Shown: positions 22,479 to 31,144 of the stretch, one piece after another
Layout of the letters: each line of letters begins with the position of its first letter
Position numbering within the stretch: position 1 is the first letter of the stretch
NCBI GenBank assembly: GCA_017624915.1
Contig: JAGAMC010000027.1
Coordinates: 1 to 64,000, forward strand
From: Oscillospiraceae bacterium
GTDB taxonomy: Bacteria; Bacillota; Clostridia; Oscillospirales; Oscillospiraceae
DNA length: 64,000 bases
Direction: 5' to 3'
Program-made: the position numbers and the translations under genes
The notes under the pieces: model-generated
What the model saw: the letters and a program-made list of their open reading frames with translations, nothing else
Database searches by the model: none
What the model was told of the DNA's origin: nothing

Positions 22479-24857
22479 ATGACCGATCTGTTTGAAAAGT
22501 CCATACAGACGCTGGAACTGCCCCGTGTGCTGGAGATGCTGGCGGAGCGGGCGGCCACCCAGGAGGGAAAAGATCGGGCCATTGCCCTGCGGCCCATGAC
22601 CGACCCGGACGATGTGCAGCGGGCACAGGAAGAGACGGCTGCGGCGGTGAATATGCTTGCCCTGCGGGGCACTCCCGCCCTTGGAGGGGTTAAGAATGTG
22701 GGCGCCAGTCTGCAGCGGGCGGATATGGGGGGCAGTCTCAACACCCGGGAACTGACCGATATTGCCGGGGTGCTGCGCTGTGCCCGCATCGTGGGCGAGT
22801 ACGGGGACGGCGCGGGGCAGAGCAGCTGCATCGACCATCTGTTCCGCTCCCTGACCCCGAACCGCTATCTGGAGGACCGGATCACCAACTCCATTCTGGG
22901 CGATGACGAGATCGCGGATTCGGCCAGTGCGGAGCTTGCCTCCATCCGCCGCCACATCCGGGCCACCGAGGCCAAGGTACGCGACATTCTGCAGAAGATC
23001 ATCTCATCCAACCAGTCCCGGTATCTGCAGGAGTCCATCATCACCATCCGCTCCAACCGGTACGTGGTTCCGGTGAAGTCCGAGCATAAAAACGACATTC
23101 CCGGCCTTGTGCATGACGTATCCTCCTCCGGCTCCACATTCTTTATTGAGCCCATGGGCGTGGTCAAGGCCAACAACGACCTGCGGGAGCTGCAGACCAA
23201 AGAGCGCAAGGAGATCGACCGCATTCTGGCCGAACTGTCCGCCGAGGCGGCAGCCCACAAGGAAAATATTCTGCAGGACTACCACCTGCTGGTCCTGCTG
23301 GACTGCATCTTTGCCCGCGCCAAGCTGGCGGTGCATATGGATGCGGCCCAGCCTCGCCTGTCGGAAAAGGGGCTGCGGCTGGTCCGGGCAAGACACCCGC
23401 TGCTGGACCGGAAAAAGGCAGTGGCCAACGACCTGATGCTGGGTGAAGAATTTGATACCCTGATGATCACCGGCCCCAACACCGGCGGCAAGACGGTGAC
23501 CCTGAAGACCATCGGCCTGCTCACCCTGATGGCCCAGTGCGGCCTGCACATCCCCGCCGGTGCGGACAGCACCGTACGGGTGTTCCGCCGGGTGCTGTCC
23601 GATATTGGAGACGAACAGTCCATCGCCCAGTCCCTGTCCACCTTCTCATCCCACATGACGACCATCGTGGGCATTCTGGACGAGGCGGACGAGGACACGC
23701 TGATCCTGCTGGACGAGCTGGGGGCGGGCACCGACCCGGTGGAGGGCGCGGCTCTGGCCGCCGCCATCATCGAGCAGGCCCGCCGGCTGGGTGCCAAGGT
23801 GGCTGCCACCACCCACTATGCAGAACTGAAAGTGTACGCCATGACCACGCCGGGGGTGGAGAATGCCTCCTGCGAGTTCAATGTGGAGACGCTGGCGCCT
23901 ACCTACCGGCTCATCATCGGCATTCCCGGAAAGTCCAACGCCTTTGCCATTTCCAGGCGGCTGGGTCTGCCCGAGGAGATCATCCAGAGGGCGGCAGCCC
24001 GTCTGGATGCGGAAAATGTGCGCTTTGAGGACGTGCTGACCAGGCTGGACCTTCAGCGGCAGGAGATGGAGCAGGAGAAACGCAAAGCCGCCCAGCTGCG
24101 CCGGGAGATGGAGGACTCAGCCAAAACCGCCCGGGAATACCGCAAAAAGCTGGAGGAGGAGCGGGCCAAGGTGGTGGAAAAGGCTCAGGCCGAGGCCCGG
24201 GACATCATCCGGCAGGCCCGGGATGCCAGCGATCAGGTCTTTGCCGAGCTGAAGGATATGCGCCGCCAGCAGCAGAAGCAGGATAACTGGCAGGCGGTAA
24301 ACGACCGTCGGGCCGAAGCCCGACGCCTGCTCAACGAGGCGGAGCGCGGCATCGGCGGCGGGGAAGCGGAGCAGGAAGTGCTGCCGCCAACTCGACCCGC
24401 GGTGGAGGGCGATACAGTGGAACTGGTGTCCATAGGCACCCGGGCCACGGTGCTCACGGTGAACAAGGACGGCTCCCTGCAGCTGCAGGCGGGCATCCTG
24501 AAGATCTCCGCCAGACAGGAGGAAGTACGGGTGGTGGAGGGCAGCGATGCCCAGGCCAAGAAGGATGCCAAACGCATCATCCGTCAGGCAGAGCACAAGC
24601 TGCGCTCCGCCGCGGCCAGCTCCGAGGTGGACCTGCGGGGCATGATGGTGGACGAGGCGCTGGCAAGTCTGGATATTTTTCTGGACAACGCCCTGCTGGG
24701 CCATCTGGAGACGGTGCGCATCATCCACGGGAAGGGGACCGGCGCGGTGCGCAAGGCGGTGCGGGAGCACCTGAAGCGCAGCCGCTATATCAAAGAATTC
24801 CGCCCCGGCCGCTATGGCGAAGGAGAGGACGGCGTCACAGTGGCCACCCTGCGCTGA
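22479..24857 (+). CDS. mutS2: MutS2 ATPase/endonuclease
   Basis: A 792-residue MutS2 protein that acts on branched DNA and, in Bacilli, on collided ribosomes. It lacks the MutS mismatch-recognition domain. The core/clamp region precedes the ATPase with Walker A GPNTGGKT (about residues 331-338) and LILLDELGAGTDPVEG near 408. A long charged coiled coil (about 510-620) follows, then a C-terminal Smr nuclease domain with VDLRGMMVDEAL and HGKGTG (from about 715). I start it at ATG 22479 behind GAAGGGA; the frame is open far upstream across trkA, but that part is antisense and not real. The promoter and the divergent trkA lie just upstream. Confidence 0.95.
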   Translation: MTDLFEKSIQTLELPRVLEMLAERAATQEGKDRAIALRPMTDPDDVQRAQEETAAAVNMLALRGTPALGGVKNVGASLQRADMGGSLNTRELTDIAGVLRCARIVGEYGDGAGQSSCIDHLFRSLTPNRYLEDRITNSILGDDEIADSASAELASIRRHIRATEAKVRDILQKIISSNQSRYLQESIITIRSNRYVVPVKSEHKNDIPGLVHDVSSSGSTFFIEPMGVVKANNDLRELQTKERKEIDRILAELSAEAAAHKENILQDYHLLVLLDCIFARAKLAVHMDAAQPRLSEKGLRLVRARHPLLDRKKAVANDLMLGEEFDTLMITGPNTGGKTVTLKTIGLLTLMAQCGLHIPAGADSTVRVFRRVLSDIGDEQSIAQSLSTFSSHMTTIVGILDEADEDTLILLDELGAGTDPVEGAALAAAIIEQARRLGAKVAATTHYAELKVYAMTTPGVENASCEFNVETLAPTYRLIIGIPGKSNAFAISRRLGLPEEIIQRAAARLDAENVRFEDVLTRLDLQRQEMEQEKRKAAQLRREMEDSAKTAREYRKKLEEERAKVVEKAQAEARDIIRQARDASDQVFAELKDMRRQQQKQDNWQAVNDRRAEARRLLNEAERGIGGGEAEQEVLPPTRPAVEGDTVELVSIGTRATVLTVNKDGSLQLQAGILKISARQEEVRVVEGSDAQAKKDAKRIIRQAEHKLRSAAASSEVDLRGMMVDEALASLDIFLDNALLGHLETVRIIHGKGTGAVRKAVREHLKRSRYIKEFRPGRYGEGEDGVTVATLR

Positions 24858-24957
24858 TTCGGAGCAGGAAAGGGAAATTCCGGCACAAAATGGAGCGAAC
24901 AGCGCGTGTTGTTGTTATTTTAGACAAGAGACGGGCTGCATTTTGGTGAAATTGCCG

Positions 24958-24987
24958 TTGACGAAGTGGCATGCAATCTGATATGCT
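24958..24987 (+). promoter_or_regulatory. Promoter of the HPr gene
   Basis: TTGACG (24958-24963), 18-base spacer, TATGCT (24982-24987), in an otherwise featureless 170-base gap. Confidence 0.6.
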
Positions 24988-25028
24988 ACAGTTGACGATA
25001 TGCCTTTTTGAAGCGGAGGTGCAAGTGT

Positions 25029-25292
25029 ATGTATAGTCAAGAGGCTGTTGTGAACAATCAGGTCGGTCTGCACGCCAGACCCGCTACGTTCTTCATTCAG
25101 AAGGCCAACGAGTTCAAAAGCGCTATCTGGGTCGAGCGCGAGGAGCGCAAAGTGAACGCCAAGAGTCTGCTGGGCGTTCTCTCTCTGGGCATCATCAAGG
25201 GTACTGCCATCAATCTGATCGCGGACGGTGCCGACGAGAAAGAAGCGGTTGAGGCGCTGGTAAAGCTGATCTCTTCTGACTTCGCTGAATAA
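25029..25292 (+). CDS. ptsH: HPr phosphocarrier protein
   Basis: An 87-residue PTS phosphocarrier. NNQVGLHARPATFFIQKANEF contains the phospho-accepting His near residue 15, and KSLLGVLSLGI near residue 45 carries the Ser that HPr kinase modifies in Firmicutes. Both sites are intact, so it can serve sugar transport and catabolite control. It is alone: no ptsI, hprK or EII genes are nearby. Start ATG 25029 follows GCGGAGGT; the ATG at 25008 has no RBS. Own promoter and terminator. Confidence 0.92.
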   Translation: MYSQEAVVNNQVGLHARPATFFIQKANEFKSAIWVEREERKVNAKSLLGVLSLGIIKGTAINLIADGADEKEAVEALVKLISSDFAE

Positions 25293-25301
25293 GCACGACC
25301 A

Positions 25302-25330
25302 AAAAAGGCACCGCTCTGCGGTGCCTTTTT
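25302..25330 (+). terminator. Terminator after HPr
   Basis: Stem AAAAAGGCACCGC / GCGGTGCCTTTTT with loop TCT; textbook intrinsic terminator. Confidence 0.9.
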
Positions 25331-25357
25331 CAGTATTGCCGAAAGGAGGGTGGAGAT

Positions 25358-27181
25358 ATGACCTTTGAACAGCTGCGGGACAAGGCCCACAGCCTGCCCC
25401 TGAAGCCCGGCGTGTATATCATGCAGGACAAGCAAAGCACGGTCATCTATGTGGGCAAGGCCAAGGCCCTGCGCAACCGTGTCAGCCAGTATTTCCAGGA
25501 CTCCGCCTCCCATTCGGGCAAGACCCGCGCCATGGTCAGCCAGATCGACCACTTCGACGTGATCATCGCCGACAGCGAGTTTGAGGCGCTGGTGCTGGAA
25601 TGCTCTTTGATCAAACGCCACCAGCCCCGTTATAACATCCTGCTCAAGGATGACAAGGGCTATCCCTATATCCGGCTGAGCACGCAGGAGGACTATCCCC
25701 GCTTTTCCCTTGTCAACCGCCTGGCACAGGACGGAGCCCGCTACTTTGGCCCCTACGGCAGCCGGGGCAGCACACAGGGGATCATCGACGCCCTGCGCAC
25801 GGCGCTGAAGCTGCCTTCCTGCGGAAAGAAATTTCCCCGGGACATCGGAAAGGAGCGCCCCTGCCTGAACTACCACATGGGTCAGTGCGACGGCTATTGC
25901 CGCACCGAACAGCTCAAGGCCGACCACGACGATGCCATGGCCCAGGCGGTGTCCCTGCTGGAGGGGCGGTTCAAGGACGTGGTGGACGGTCTGCGCTCCG
26001 AGATGGAGCTGGCGGCGGAGGAGCTGCGATTTGAAAAGGCGGCCGCCCTGCGGGACAGGCTGCGGGCCATTGAACTTCTGGGCAAGCGCCAGAAGGTGGT
26101 GGCAGGCTCCCTTGCCGATACCGACGTGACCGGCTTTTTCCGGGGCGAGGCAAAAAGCTGCTTTGTGGTGCTGCACTATGTGCAGGGCGACTTGGCGGCC
26201 AAGGATATGGAATTGTTCGAAACGCCGCTGGAGGAACAGCCGGAGGATATCGTCTCCTCTCTGGTCAAACAATACTACGGCGGACGCACCGCACTGCCCA
26301 GACAGATCCTGCTGCCCTGCGAACTGCCCGACCGGGTGCCTCTGACCCGGATGCTGTCCGAGCAGGTGGGGCGCAAAGTGGAGCTGCTCACCCCCCAACG
26401 GGGTGCGAAAATGGACCTGATCCGCCTTGCTGATCAGAATGCCCGGGAGGAGGTGGAGCGGGCCACCACCCGGGAGGAACGGCAGAACAAACTGCTGCAG
26501 ACACTTGGACGCATGCTGGGGCTGGATGGGCCGCCCCGGCGCATGGAGTCCTACGATATTTCCAACACCGGGGCAAGCGACATTGTGGCCTCCATGGTGG
26601 TCTATGTGGACGCAAAGCCCCTGAAGCGGGATTACCGCCGGTTCAAGCTCAAGGAGATGGACGGGGCGGACGACTATGGGGCTATGGAGCAGGTGCTCAA
26701 GCGCCGCTTCCGCCGCTATCTGGACGGAGATGAGAAATTTGACCAGCGCCCCGACCTGCTGCTGATCGACGGCGGACTGGAGCATGTGCGGGTGGCCCGG
26801 CGGGTGCTGACGGAGCTGGGGCTGGACATCCCGGCCTACGGCATGGTCAAGGATGACCGCCACCGCACCCGGGCCCTTGTCCACCCGGACGGGCGGGAGA
26901 TCGGCATACAGGCCGTTCCGGCCCTGTTTGCTCTGATCGGTCAAATTCAGGAGGAGACCCACCGCTTTGCCATCGAGTATCACCGCCAGCTCCGGTCCGG
27001 GCACGTGAAGGGCTCGGTGCTGGATAACATACCCGGAGTGGGGGAAAAGCGGCGGGCCCAGCTTTTGAAGCAATTTAAGACCGTCAAGGCGGTGAAAGCC
27101 GCCAATCTGGAGCAGCTGCGTCAGGCAGTGCCCGAAAAGACAGCCCGGGCGGTCTACGAATATTTTAACAAAACGCCCTGA
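25358..27181 (+). CDS. uvrC: Excinuclease ABC subunit C
   Basis: The nuclease of UvrABC nucleotide excision repair; it makes both incisions around a lesion. Domains in order are GIY-YIG (PGVYIMQDKQSTVIYVGKAK, about 17-36), a cluster of Cys (CGKKF, CLNYHMGQCDGYC, near 157-186), a UVR domain that binds UvrB (RFEKAAALRDRLRAIE near 225), an RNase H-like second nuclease domain (ESYDISNTGASDIVASMVVY near 390), and helix-hairpin-helix DNA binding (IPGVGEKRRAQLL near 555). 607 residues, complete. First gene of a run with rsmD and coaD (18 bases, then ATGA overlap). Confidence 0.96.
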   Translation: MTFEQLRDKAHSLPLKPGVYIMQDKQSTVIYVGKAKALRNRVSQYFQDSASHSGKTRAMVSQIDHFDVIIADSEFEALVLECSLIKRHQPRYNILLKDDKGYPYIRLSTQEDYPRFSLVNRLAQDGARYFGPYGSRGSTQGIIDALRTALKLPSCGKKFPRDIGKERPCLNYHMGQCDGYCRTEQLKADHDDAMAQAVSLLEGRFKDVVDGLRSEMELAAEELRFEKAAALRDRLRAIELLGKRQKVVAGSLADTDVTGFFRGEAKSCFVVLHYVQGDLAAKDMELFETPLEEQPEDIVSSLVKQYYGGRTALPRQILLPCELPDRVPLTRMLSEQVGRKVELLTPQRGAKMDLIRLADQNAREEVERATTREERQNKLLQTLGRMLGLDGPPRRMESYDISNTGASDIVASMVVYVDAKPLKRDYRRFKLKEMDGADDYGAMEQVLKRRFRRYLDGDEKFDQRPDLLLIDGGLEHVRVARRVLTELGLDIPAYGMVKDDRHRTRALVHPDGREIGIQAVPALFALIGQIQEETHRFAIEYHRQLRSGHVKGSVLDNIPGVGEKRRAQLLKQFKTVKAVKAANLEQLRQAVPEKTARAVYEYFNKTP

Positions 27182-27199
27182 AAGAAAGGAAGAAGATCT

Positions 27200-27757
27200 A
27201 TGCGCGTGATCTCCGGTACAGCCCGGGGCCGACGGCTGAAGGAACTGCCCGGTATGGATACCCGGCCCACCACCGACAAGGTGAAGGAGTCCCTGTTCAA
27301 TATCATCCAGTTTGACATCGAAGGCCGCCGGGTGCTGGACCTGTTCGGCGGCACCGGCCAGCTTGGCATCGAGGCCCTGTCCCGGGGCGCGGCCCACTGC
27401 ACCTTTGTGGATATGAGCCGTCAGGCCGCGGCAGTCATCCGCGACAACCTGAAGACGGTGGGATTTTCCGACCGGGCGGCGGTGCAGCAGGGGGATGCCC
27501 TTGCATTTCTGGCCGGCTGCCGGCAGAAATTCGACCTGATCCTTCTGGATCCCCCCTATCACAGCCAGCTGCTGGAAAACTGCATTCAGGCTGTCGCAAA
27601 GTTTGACATTCTGTCGGAACATGGTATAATGGTGTGTGAAAGTGCGGCGGAAAAGCAGCTGCCTGATCTGCAGGAGCCCTATGAAAAGGGCAGAGAGTAC
27701 CGATATGGAAAGATCAAGCTGTCTGTATACCGCCGACAGGGGAGTGCCGTGCTATGA
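27200..27757 (+). CDS. rsmD: 16S rRNA (guanine966-N2)-methyltransferase
   Basis: A 185-residue SAM-dependent enzyme that methylates G966 of 16S rRNA. It has RVISGTARGRRL at the N-terminus, RPTTDKVKESLFNI near 25, the SAM-binding loop LDLFGGTGQLGIEALSRGA near 48, FVDMSRQA as motif II, and the catalytic DPPY (LLDPPYHSQLLE near 116). It follows uvrC by 18 bases with GAAAGGAAG upstream, and overlaps coaD by ATGA; rsmD-coaD is a widespread pair. Confidence 0.95.
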   Translation: MRVISGTARGRRLKELPGMDTRPTTDKVKESLFNIIQFDIEGRRVLDLFGGTGQLGIEALSRGAAHCTFVDMSRQAAAVIRDNLKTVGFSDRAAVQQGDALAFLAGCRQKFDLILLDPPYHSQLLENCIQAVAKFDILSEHGIMVCESAAEKQLPDLQEPYEKGREYRYGKIKLSVYRRQGSAVL

Positions 27758-28254
27758 GTGTTGCGATCTATCCCGGCAGTTTTGACCCGGTCACGCTGGG
27801 CCATCTGAATATCATCAAGCGGGCCAGCCAGTGCTTTGACAAGGTGATCGTGTGCGTCATGATCAACTCCAGAAAGCAGGGCATGTTCACCCCGGAGGAG
27901 CGTGTGGAACTGCTGCGGCGGGCCACCGCACGTTTTTCCAACGTGGAGGTGGACTTTTCCGACGAACTGCTGGCCGCCTATGCCAAGCGCAGAAAGGCCC
28001 ATGTGGTGGTCAAGGGCCTGCGCGCCGTATCCGATTTCGAGCAGGAGGTCCAGATGGCGGTCATCAACCGCAAGCTGAACCCCAGACTGGAGACCATGTT
28101 TCTGGCCTCCAGCGAGAAGTATACCTATCTCAGCTCCACCATCGTCAAGGAGATGGCCCGGTATGGGGCGGACCTGTCCGACTTCATTCCCCGGGAGATC
28201 GTGGACGATGTGAACGCACGAATGAAACAGCTACAGGAAAGGAAGGGAACGTAA
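27754..28254 (+). CDS. coaD: Phosphopantetheine adenylyltransferase
   Basis: Makes dephospho-CoA from 4'-phosphopantetheine and ATP, the fourth step of CoA synthesis. The nucleotidyltransferase signature GSFDPVTLGHLNII with the HxGH-type T/HLGH motif is at residues 8-21, VVKGLRAVSDFEQEVQMA near 84, and SEKYTYLSSTIVKE near 119. 166 residues, standard. The start overlaps the rsmD stop (ATGA 27754-27757), and the stop is 1 base from the next gene. Confidence 0.96.
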   Translation: MSVAIYPGSFDPVTLGHLNIIKRASQCFDKVIVCVMINSRKQGMFTPEERVELLRRATARFSNVEVDFSDELLAAYAKRRKAHVVVKGLRAVSDFEQEVQMAVINRKLNPRLETMFLASSEKYTYLSSTIVKEMARYGADLSDFIPREIVDDVNARMKQLQERKGT

Positions 28255-28255
28255 C

Positions 28256-28780
28256 ATGGCGACCGGAGTGGAAGAACTGCTGGATATGTTGTTTGAAATG
28301 GTGGATGAGGCAAAAAATGCCGCATTTTCCAGCGATAAATGCATCATCGAACGCGACCGCGCCCTGGATCTTATTGATGATATCCGCGCCCAGTTTCCCA
28401 TGGAGCTGGCTGAGGCCAAGCGCCTTTTGAACACCCGAACGGAGTATATCGCATCTGCCAAGCGGGAGGCTGACCTGATCCGCCAGCAGGCGGAAGAAAA
28501 GGCCAAGCAGATGCTGGCTGAGAACGAGGTGCTCAATCAGGCCCGCCAGCGCAGTGCCGAAATGATGCAGCAGGCGGAGGAGCGCAGCCGTGAGCTTAAG
28601 CGCGCCGCCAACGAATACTGCGAGGACGCCCTGCGCCGCACTGAAGAGGCTGTGGCCGAGGCATATGACGAGATCAAAAAGTCCCGCGTGCGCTTCCGTG
28701 CCGCAGCGGGCGCTTCCGCAGCCCCTGCCCCCGCGGCAGGCACCCGCCCCATCTACGACGCTGAGGCGGACGAGGTGTGA
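28256..28780 (+). CDS. Coiled-coil protein downstream of coaD
   Basis: A 174-residue charged protein, not an enzyme I recognise. Residues ~40-130 form a long predicted coiled coil rich in Glu, Gln, Arg and Ala (KREADLIRQQAEEKAKQMLAENE...), resembling DivIVA-like or V/F-ATPase stalk (subunit H/E) helices. The tail has a short Ala/Pro linker (about 149-163) and an acidic end. It starts 1 base after the coaD stop with GGAAAGGAAG upstream, so it is co-transcribed. Homologues behind coaD occur in related Clostridia. A structural or cell-shape role is possible but is inference. Confidence 0.75.
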   Translation: MATGVEELLDMLFEMVDEAKNAAFSSDKCIIERDRALDLIDDIRAQFPMELAEAKRLLNTRTEYIASAKREADLIRQQAEEKAKQMLAENEVLNQARQRSAEMMQQAEERSRELKRAANEYCEDALRRTEEAVAEAYDEIKKSRVRFRAAAGASAAPAPAAGTRPIYDAEADEV

Positions 28781-28793
28781 ACTGAACAGCATC

Positions 28794-28828
28794 AACCTCC
28801 GGTCGAGTGCTCGGCCGGAGGTTTTTTT
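28794..28828 (+). terminator. Terminator of the uvrC-rsmD-coaD run
   Basis: Stem AACCTCCGGTCGAG / CTCGGCCGGAGGTT with a seven-T tail. Confidence 0.85.
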
Positions 28829-28909
28829 ATGGGCACGGGAGCGCATCGGTGCATAAGATGGAATGTGGCAAAGCCACATCGCTGAAACCATAGCGAAAAG
28901 GAGAATTCC

Positions 28910-29812
28910 ATGAATCGATATCTTCCATCTGACTGCGGGCTGCCTCTGCGCACGGGCTCCGGCTATGACAGCCGGAACTGCGGCTGCGGCTGTACCCCGG
29001 TCTTCTCTCCCTGCTGCCCTGAGTATGTGGTAGGCCCTACCGGTCCTCAGGGTATCCCCGGGCCTGACGGCCCCACCGGTCCCACCGGCCCTCAGGGCAT
29101 CCCCGGGCCTAACGGCCCCACCGGTCCTACCGGAGCCACCGGCGCCGTTGGTCCCACCGGCCCTGCTGGCGCTACAGGCGCAACCGGTGCTGCCGGTCCT
29201 GTAGGCGCGACTGGCGCTGTCGGTCCTACTGGCCCTGCGGGTGCAACGGGTGCAACCGGCGCTGTCGGTCCCACCGGCCCTACCGGTCCTGCCGGCCCTG
29301 TGGGTGCGACCGGAGCTGCAGGTGCAACCGGTGCTGTTGGTCCTACCGGCCCGACCGGAGCAACCGGCGCTGCTGGTGCTGAGGGTCCCACTGGTCCTAC
29401 CGGTCCTACCGGAGCCACCGGCGCTGTCGGTCCCACCGGCCCTACGGGTGCAACGGGTGCTGCCGGTGCTGTCGGTCCCACCGGCCCCACCGGCGCTACA
29501 GGCGCAACCGGTGCTGCGGGCGCTGAGGGTCCCACTGGTCCTACCGGTCCTGCCGGTGCTGCTGGTGCTGAGGGTCCCACTGGTCCTACCGGTCCTGCCG
29601 GTGCTGCTGGTGCTGAGGGTCCCACTGGTCCTGCTGGTCCTGCCGGTGCTGCTGGTGCGGTTGGACCCACCGGACCCACCGGACCTGCCGGCACCATCAC
29701 CCCCGTGGCTGCTGTAGCAGATCTTCCGGCTACGGCCACACTGGCGGATGTGATCGCCACCGTGAATGCGCTGCTGGCATCCCTGCGTGCTGCCGGAATC
29801 ATCGAGACCTGA
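28910..29812 (+). CDS. Collagen-like Gly-X-Y repeat surface protein
   Basis: A 300-residue protein in three parts. Residues 1-41 form a Cys-rich head (CGCGCTP..SPCCPEY, seven Cys). Residues 42-261 are about 73 uninterrupted G-X-Y triplets built from [18 protein letters not shown] and GPV, with two GIPGPDG/GIPGPNG units at the start. Residues 262-300 form a hydrophobic tail ([28 protein letters not shown]...). The design matches bacterial collagen-like proteins such as Bacillus exosporium BclA. The many Thr in the Y position are typical O-glycosylation sites. No signal peptide is visible, as in spore-coat or exosporium collagens. AAGGAG precedes ATG 28910. A glycosyltransferase gene follows directly. 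Confidence 0.9.
   Translation: MNRYLPSDCGLPLRTGSGYDSRNCGCGCTPVFSPCCPEYVVGPTGPQGIPGPDGPTGPTGPQGIPGPNGPTGPTGATGAVGPTGPAGATGATGAAGPVGATGAVGPTGPAGATGATGAVGPTGPTGPAGPVGATGAAGATGAVGPTGPTGATGAAGAEGPTGPTGPTGATGAVGPTGPTGATGAAGAVGPTGPTGATGATGAAGAEGPTGPTGPAGAAGAEGPTGPTGPAGAAGAEGPTGPAGPAGAAGAVGPTGPTGPAGTITPVAAVADLPATATLADVIATVNALLASLRAAGIIET
29030..29694 (+). repeat. Coding tandem repeat (9-bp based collagen triplets)
   Basis: The DNA repeats in 9-base steps (for example GGTCCTACCGGTCCT variants). Longer repeats are visible, such as the near-identical units coding [15 protein letters not shown] around 29521-29660. This makes the gene prone to length change by recombination. Confidence 0.8.
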
Positions 29813-29822
29813 TCTGACGTGC

Positions 29823-29852
29823 GCAAACGGCGCCCTCCGGGGCGCCGTTTGC
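29823..29852 (+). terminator. Hairpin between collagen-like gene and glycosyltransferase
   Basis: Perfect 13-bp stem GCAAACGGCGCCC / GGGCGCCGTTTGC with loop TCCG, followed only by AATTTG. A weak T-tract suggests partial termination, so the glycosyltransferase may be read through at a lower level. Confidence 0.55.
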
Positions 29853-29877
29853 AATTTGTATGTAAGGAGACTGACCT

Positions 29878-30984
29878 ATGGGGAAATACAAGGTGTGTGT
29901 CTATGCCATCTGTAAAAATGAGGGTAAGTTCGCCGAGCGCTGGATGGATTCCATGTCCGAGGCGGATCTGGTGGTGGTGCTGGACACCGGGTCTACAGAT
30001 GATACGGCCCGGAGACTGCAGGATGCGGGGGCACAGGTCACGGTGGAGCAGATCGTCCCGTGGCGCTTTGACACGGCACGCAACCGCTCACTGGAACTGG
30101 TGCCGCAGGATGTGGATATCTGCGTATGCACCGATCTGGATGAGGTCTTTCACCCCGGCTGGCGGGACAGTTTGGAGCGGATGTGGAAGCCTGAAGTGAA
30201 GCAGGTTTCCTATCGGTACACATGGTCCTTTGAGGCGGACGGTTCGGAGGGCTATGTATTCTGGAGCGAAAAGATCCACTCCCGCCACGGCTGGCGGTGG
30301 ACCCACCCGGTCCACGAGGTGCTGGAGTGGACGGGGGAGGGAGCGCGCCCGCCCATAATACCGGCAGAGGGGATCCAGCTGGACCACTATCCGGATCACG
30401 GGAAATCCAGAGGGCAGTACCTGTCCCTGCTGGAGCTTTCTGTGCAGGAGGCGCCGGAGGATGACCGGAATATGCACTATCTGGGGCGGGAGTATATGTA
30501 CCGGGGCCGCTGGGATGACTGCATCCGGACTCTGCAGCGGCACCTGAAGATGTCCACGGCCACCTGGGCGGATGAACGGGCGGCCTCCATGCGCTATATT
30601 GCCAGAGCGTATGCCAACAAAGGGGATGAGACCGCGGCGCTGTGCTGGTATCTGCGCGCGGTCGCTCAGGCACCCCATCTGCGGGAGCCGTGTACGGACA
30701 TTGCAGCGTTCCTTTATGACCGGGAGGAGTGGGACGGTGTGATCTACTTCACGGGCCGCGCTCTGGCCATTGCCGAAAGACCCAGAACATATATCTGCGA
30801 GGCGGCGGCGTGGGGCAGCCTGCCCTGGGACCTGCGGGCCATTGCTTTTTACCACACGGGGCGTCTGGACAAAGCGCTGGAGGCGGCCCAGGAAGCGGCG
30901 CGGCTGTCCCCGCTGGATGAACGGCTGGCAAACAATGTGCAGGTGATCCGGGAACGGCTGGATGAAGCGAGCGGAATTGAATGA
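29878..30984 (+). CDS. Family-2-type glycosyltransferase with TPR-like C-terminus
   Basis: A 368-residue enzyme. The N-terminal ~230 residues are a GT-A fold: YAICKNEGKFAERWMDS, then VVVLDTGSTDDTARRL (about 34-49), the nucleotide-sugar DxD-type acidic site CTDLDEVFHPGW near 84, and WTHPVHEVLEW near 141. The rest is helical with TPR-like spacing (NMHYLGREYMYRGRWDDCI, RYIARAYANKGDETAALCWYLRAV, FYHTGRLDKALEAAQEAARLSP). TPR-glycosyltransferases often modify repetitive acceptor proteins, and the gene directly follows a Thr-rich collagen-like protein, so that protein is the likely acceptor (inference). The donor sugar is unknown. RBS AAGGAG before ATG 29878. Confidence 0.85.
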   Translation: MGKYKVCVYAICKNEGKFAERWMDSMSEADLVVVLDTGSTDDTARRLQDAGAQVTVEQIVPWRFDTARNRSLELVPQDVDICVCTDLDEVFHPGWRDSLERMWKPEVKQVSYRYTWSFEADGSEGYVFWSEKIHSRHGWRWTHPVHEVLEWTGEGARPPIIPAEGIQLDHYPDHGKSRGQYLSLLELSVQEAPEDDRNMHYLGREYMYRGRWDDCIRTLQRHLKMSTATWADERAASMRYIARAYANKGDETAALCWYLRAVAQAPHLREPCTDIAAFLYDREEWDGVIYFTGRALAIAERPRTYICEAAAWGSLPWDLRAIAFYHTGRLDKALEAAQEAARLSPLDERLANNVQVIRERLDEASGIE

Positions 30985-31050
30985 TTCCGGGAAAAACATG
31001 CTAATCTTCCGCGCATTCTTGCGGGAATTGGCTAAAAATGGTCAAACGAC

Positions 31051-31080
31051 TTGATTTTTTCTATGGGGGGACAGTATAAT
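31051..31080 (+). promoter_or_regulatory. Strong promoter of the biotin carboxylase/decarboxylase subunit
   Basis: TTGATT (31051-31056), 18-base spacer, perfect TATAAT (31075-31080). Confidence 0.75.
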
Positions 31081-31144
31081 AAAAATAATAAATTTCCCCA
31101 CACGGGACATTTTGAATCAAATGAACAATATGGAGGTTTTGAAC

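Noticed and set aside
29030..29694. CRISPR-like regular repeats
   Set aside because: The periodicity is 9 bases within one reading frame and encodes G-X-Y triplets; there are no unique spacers.
29092..29826. Minus-strand Ala/Pro/Gly repeat protein opposite the collagen-like gene
   Set aside because: It is only the complement of the repetitive collagen codons; the plus strand has RBS, head and tail domains.
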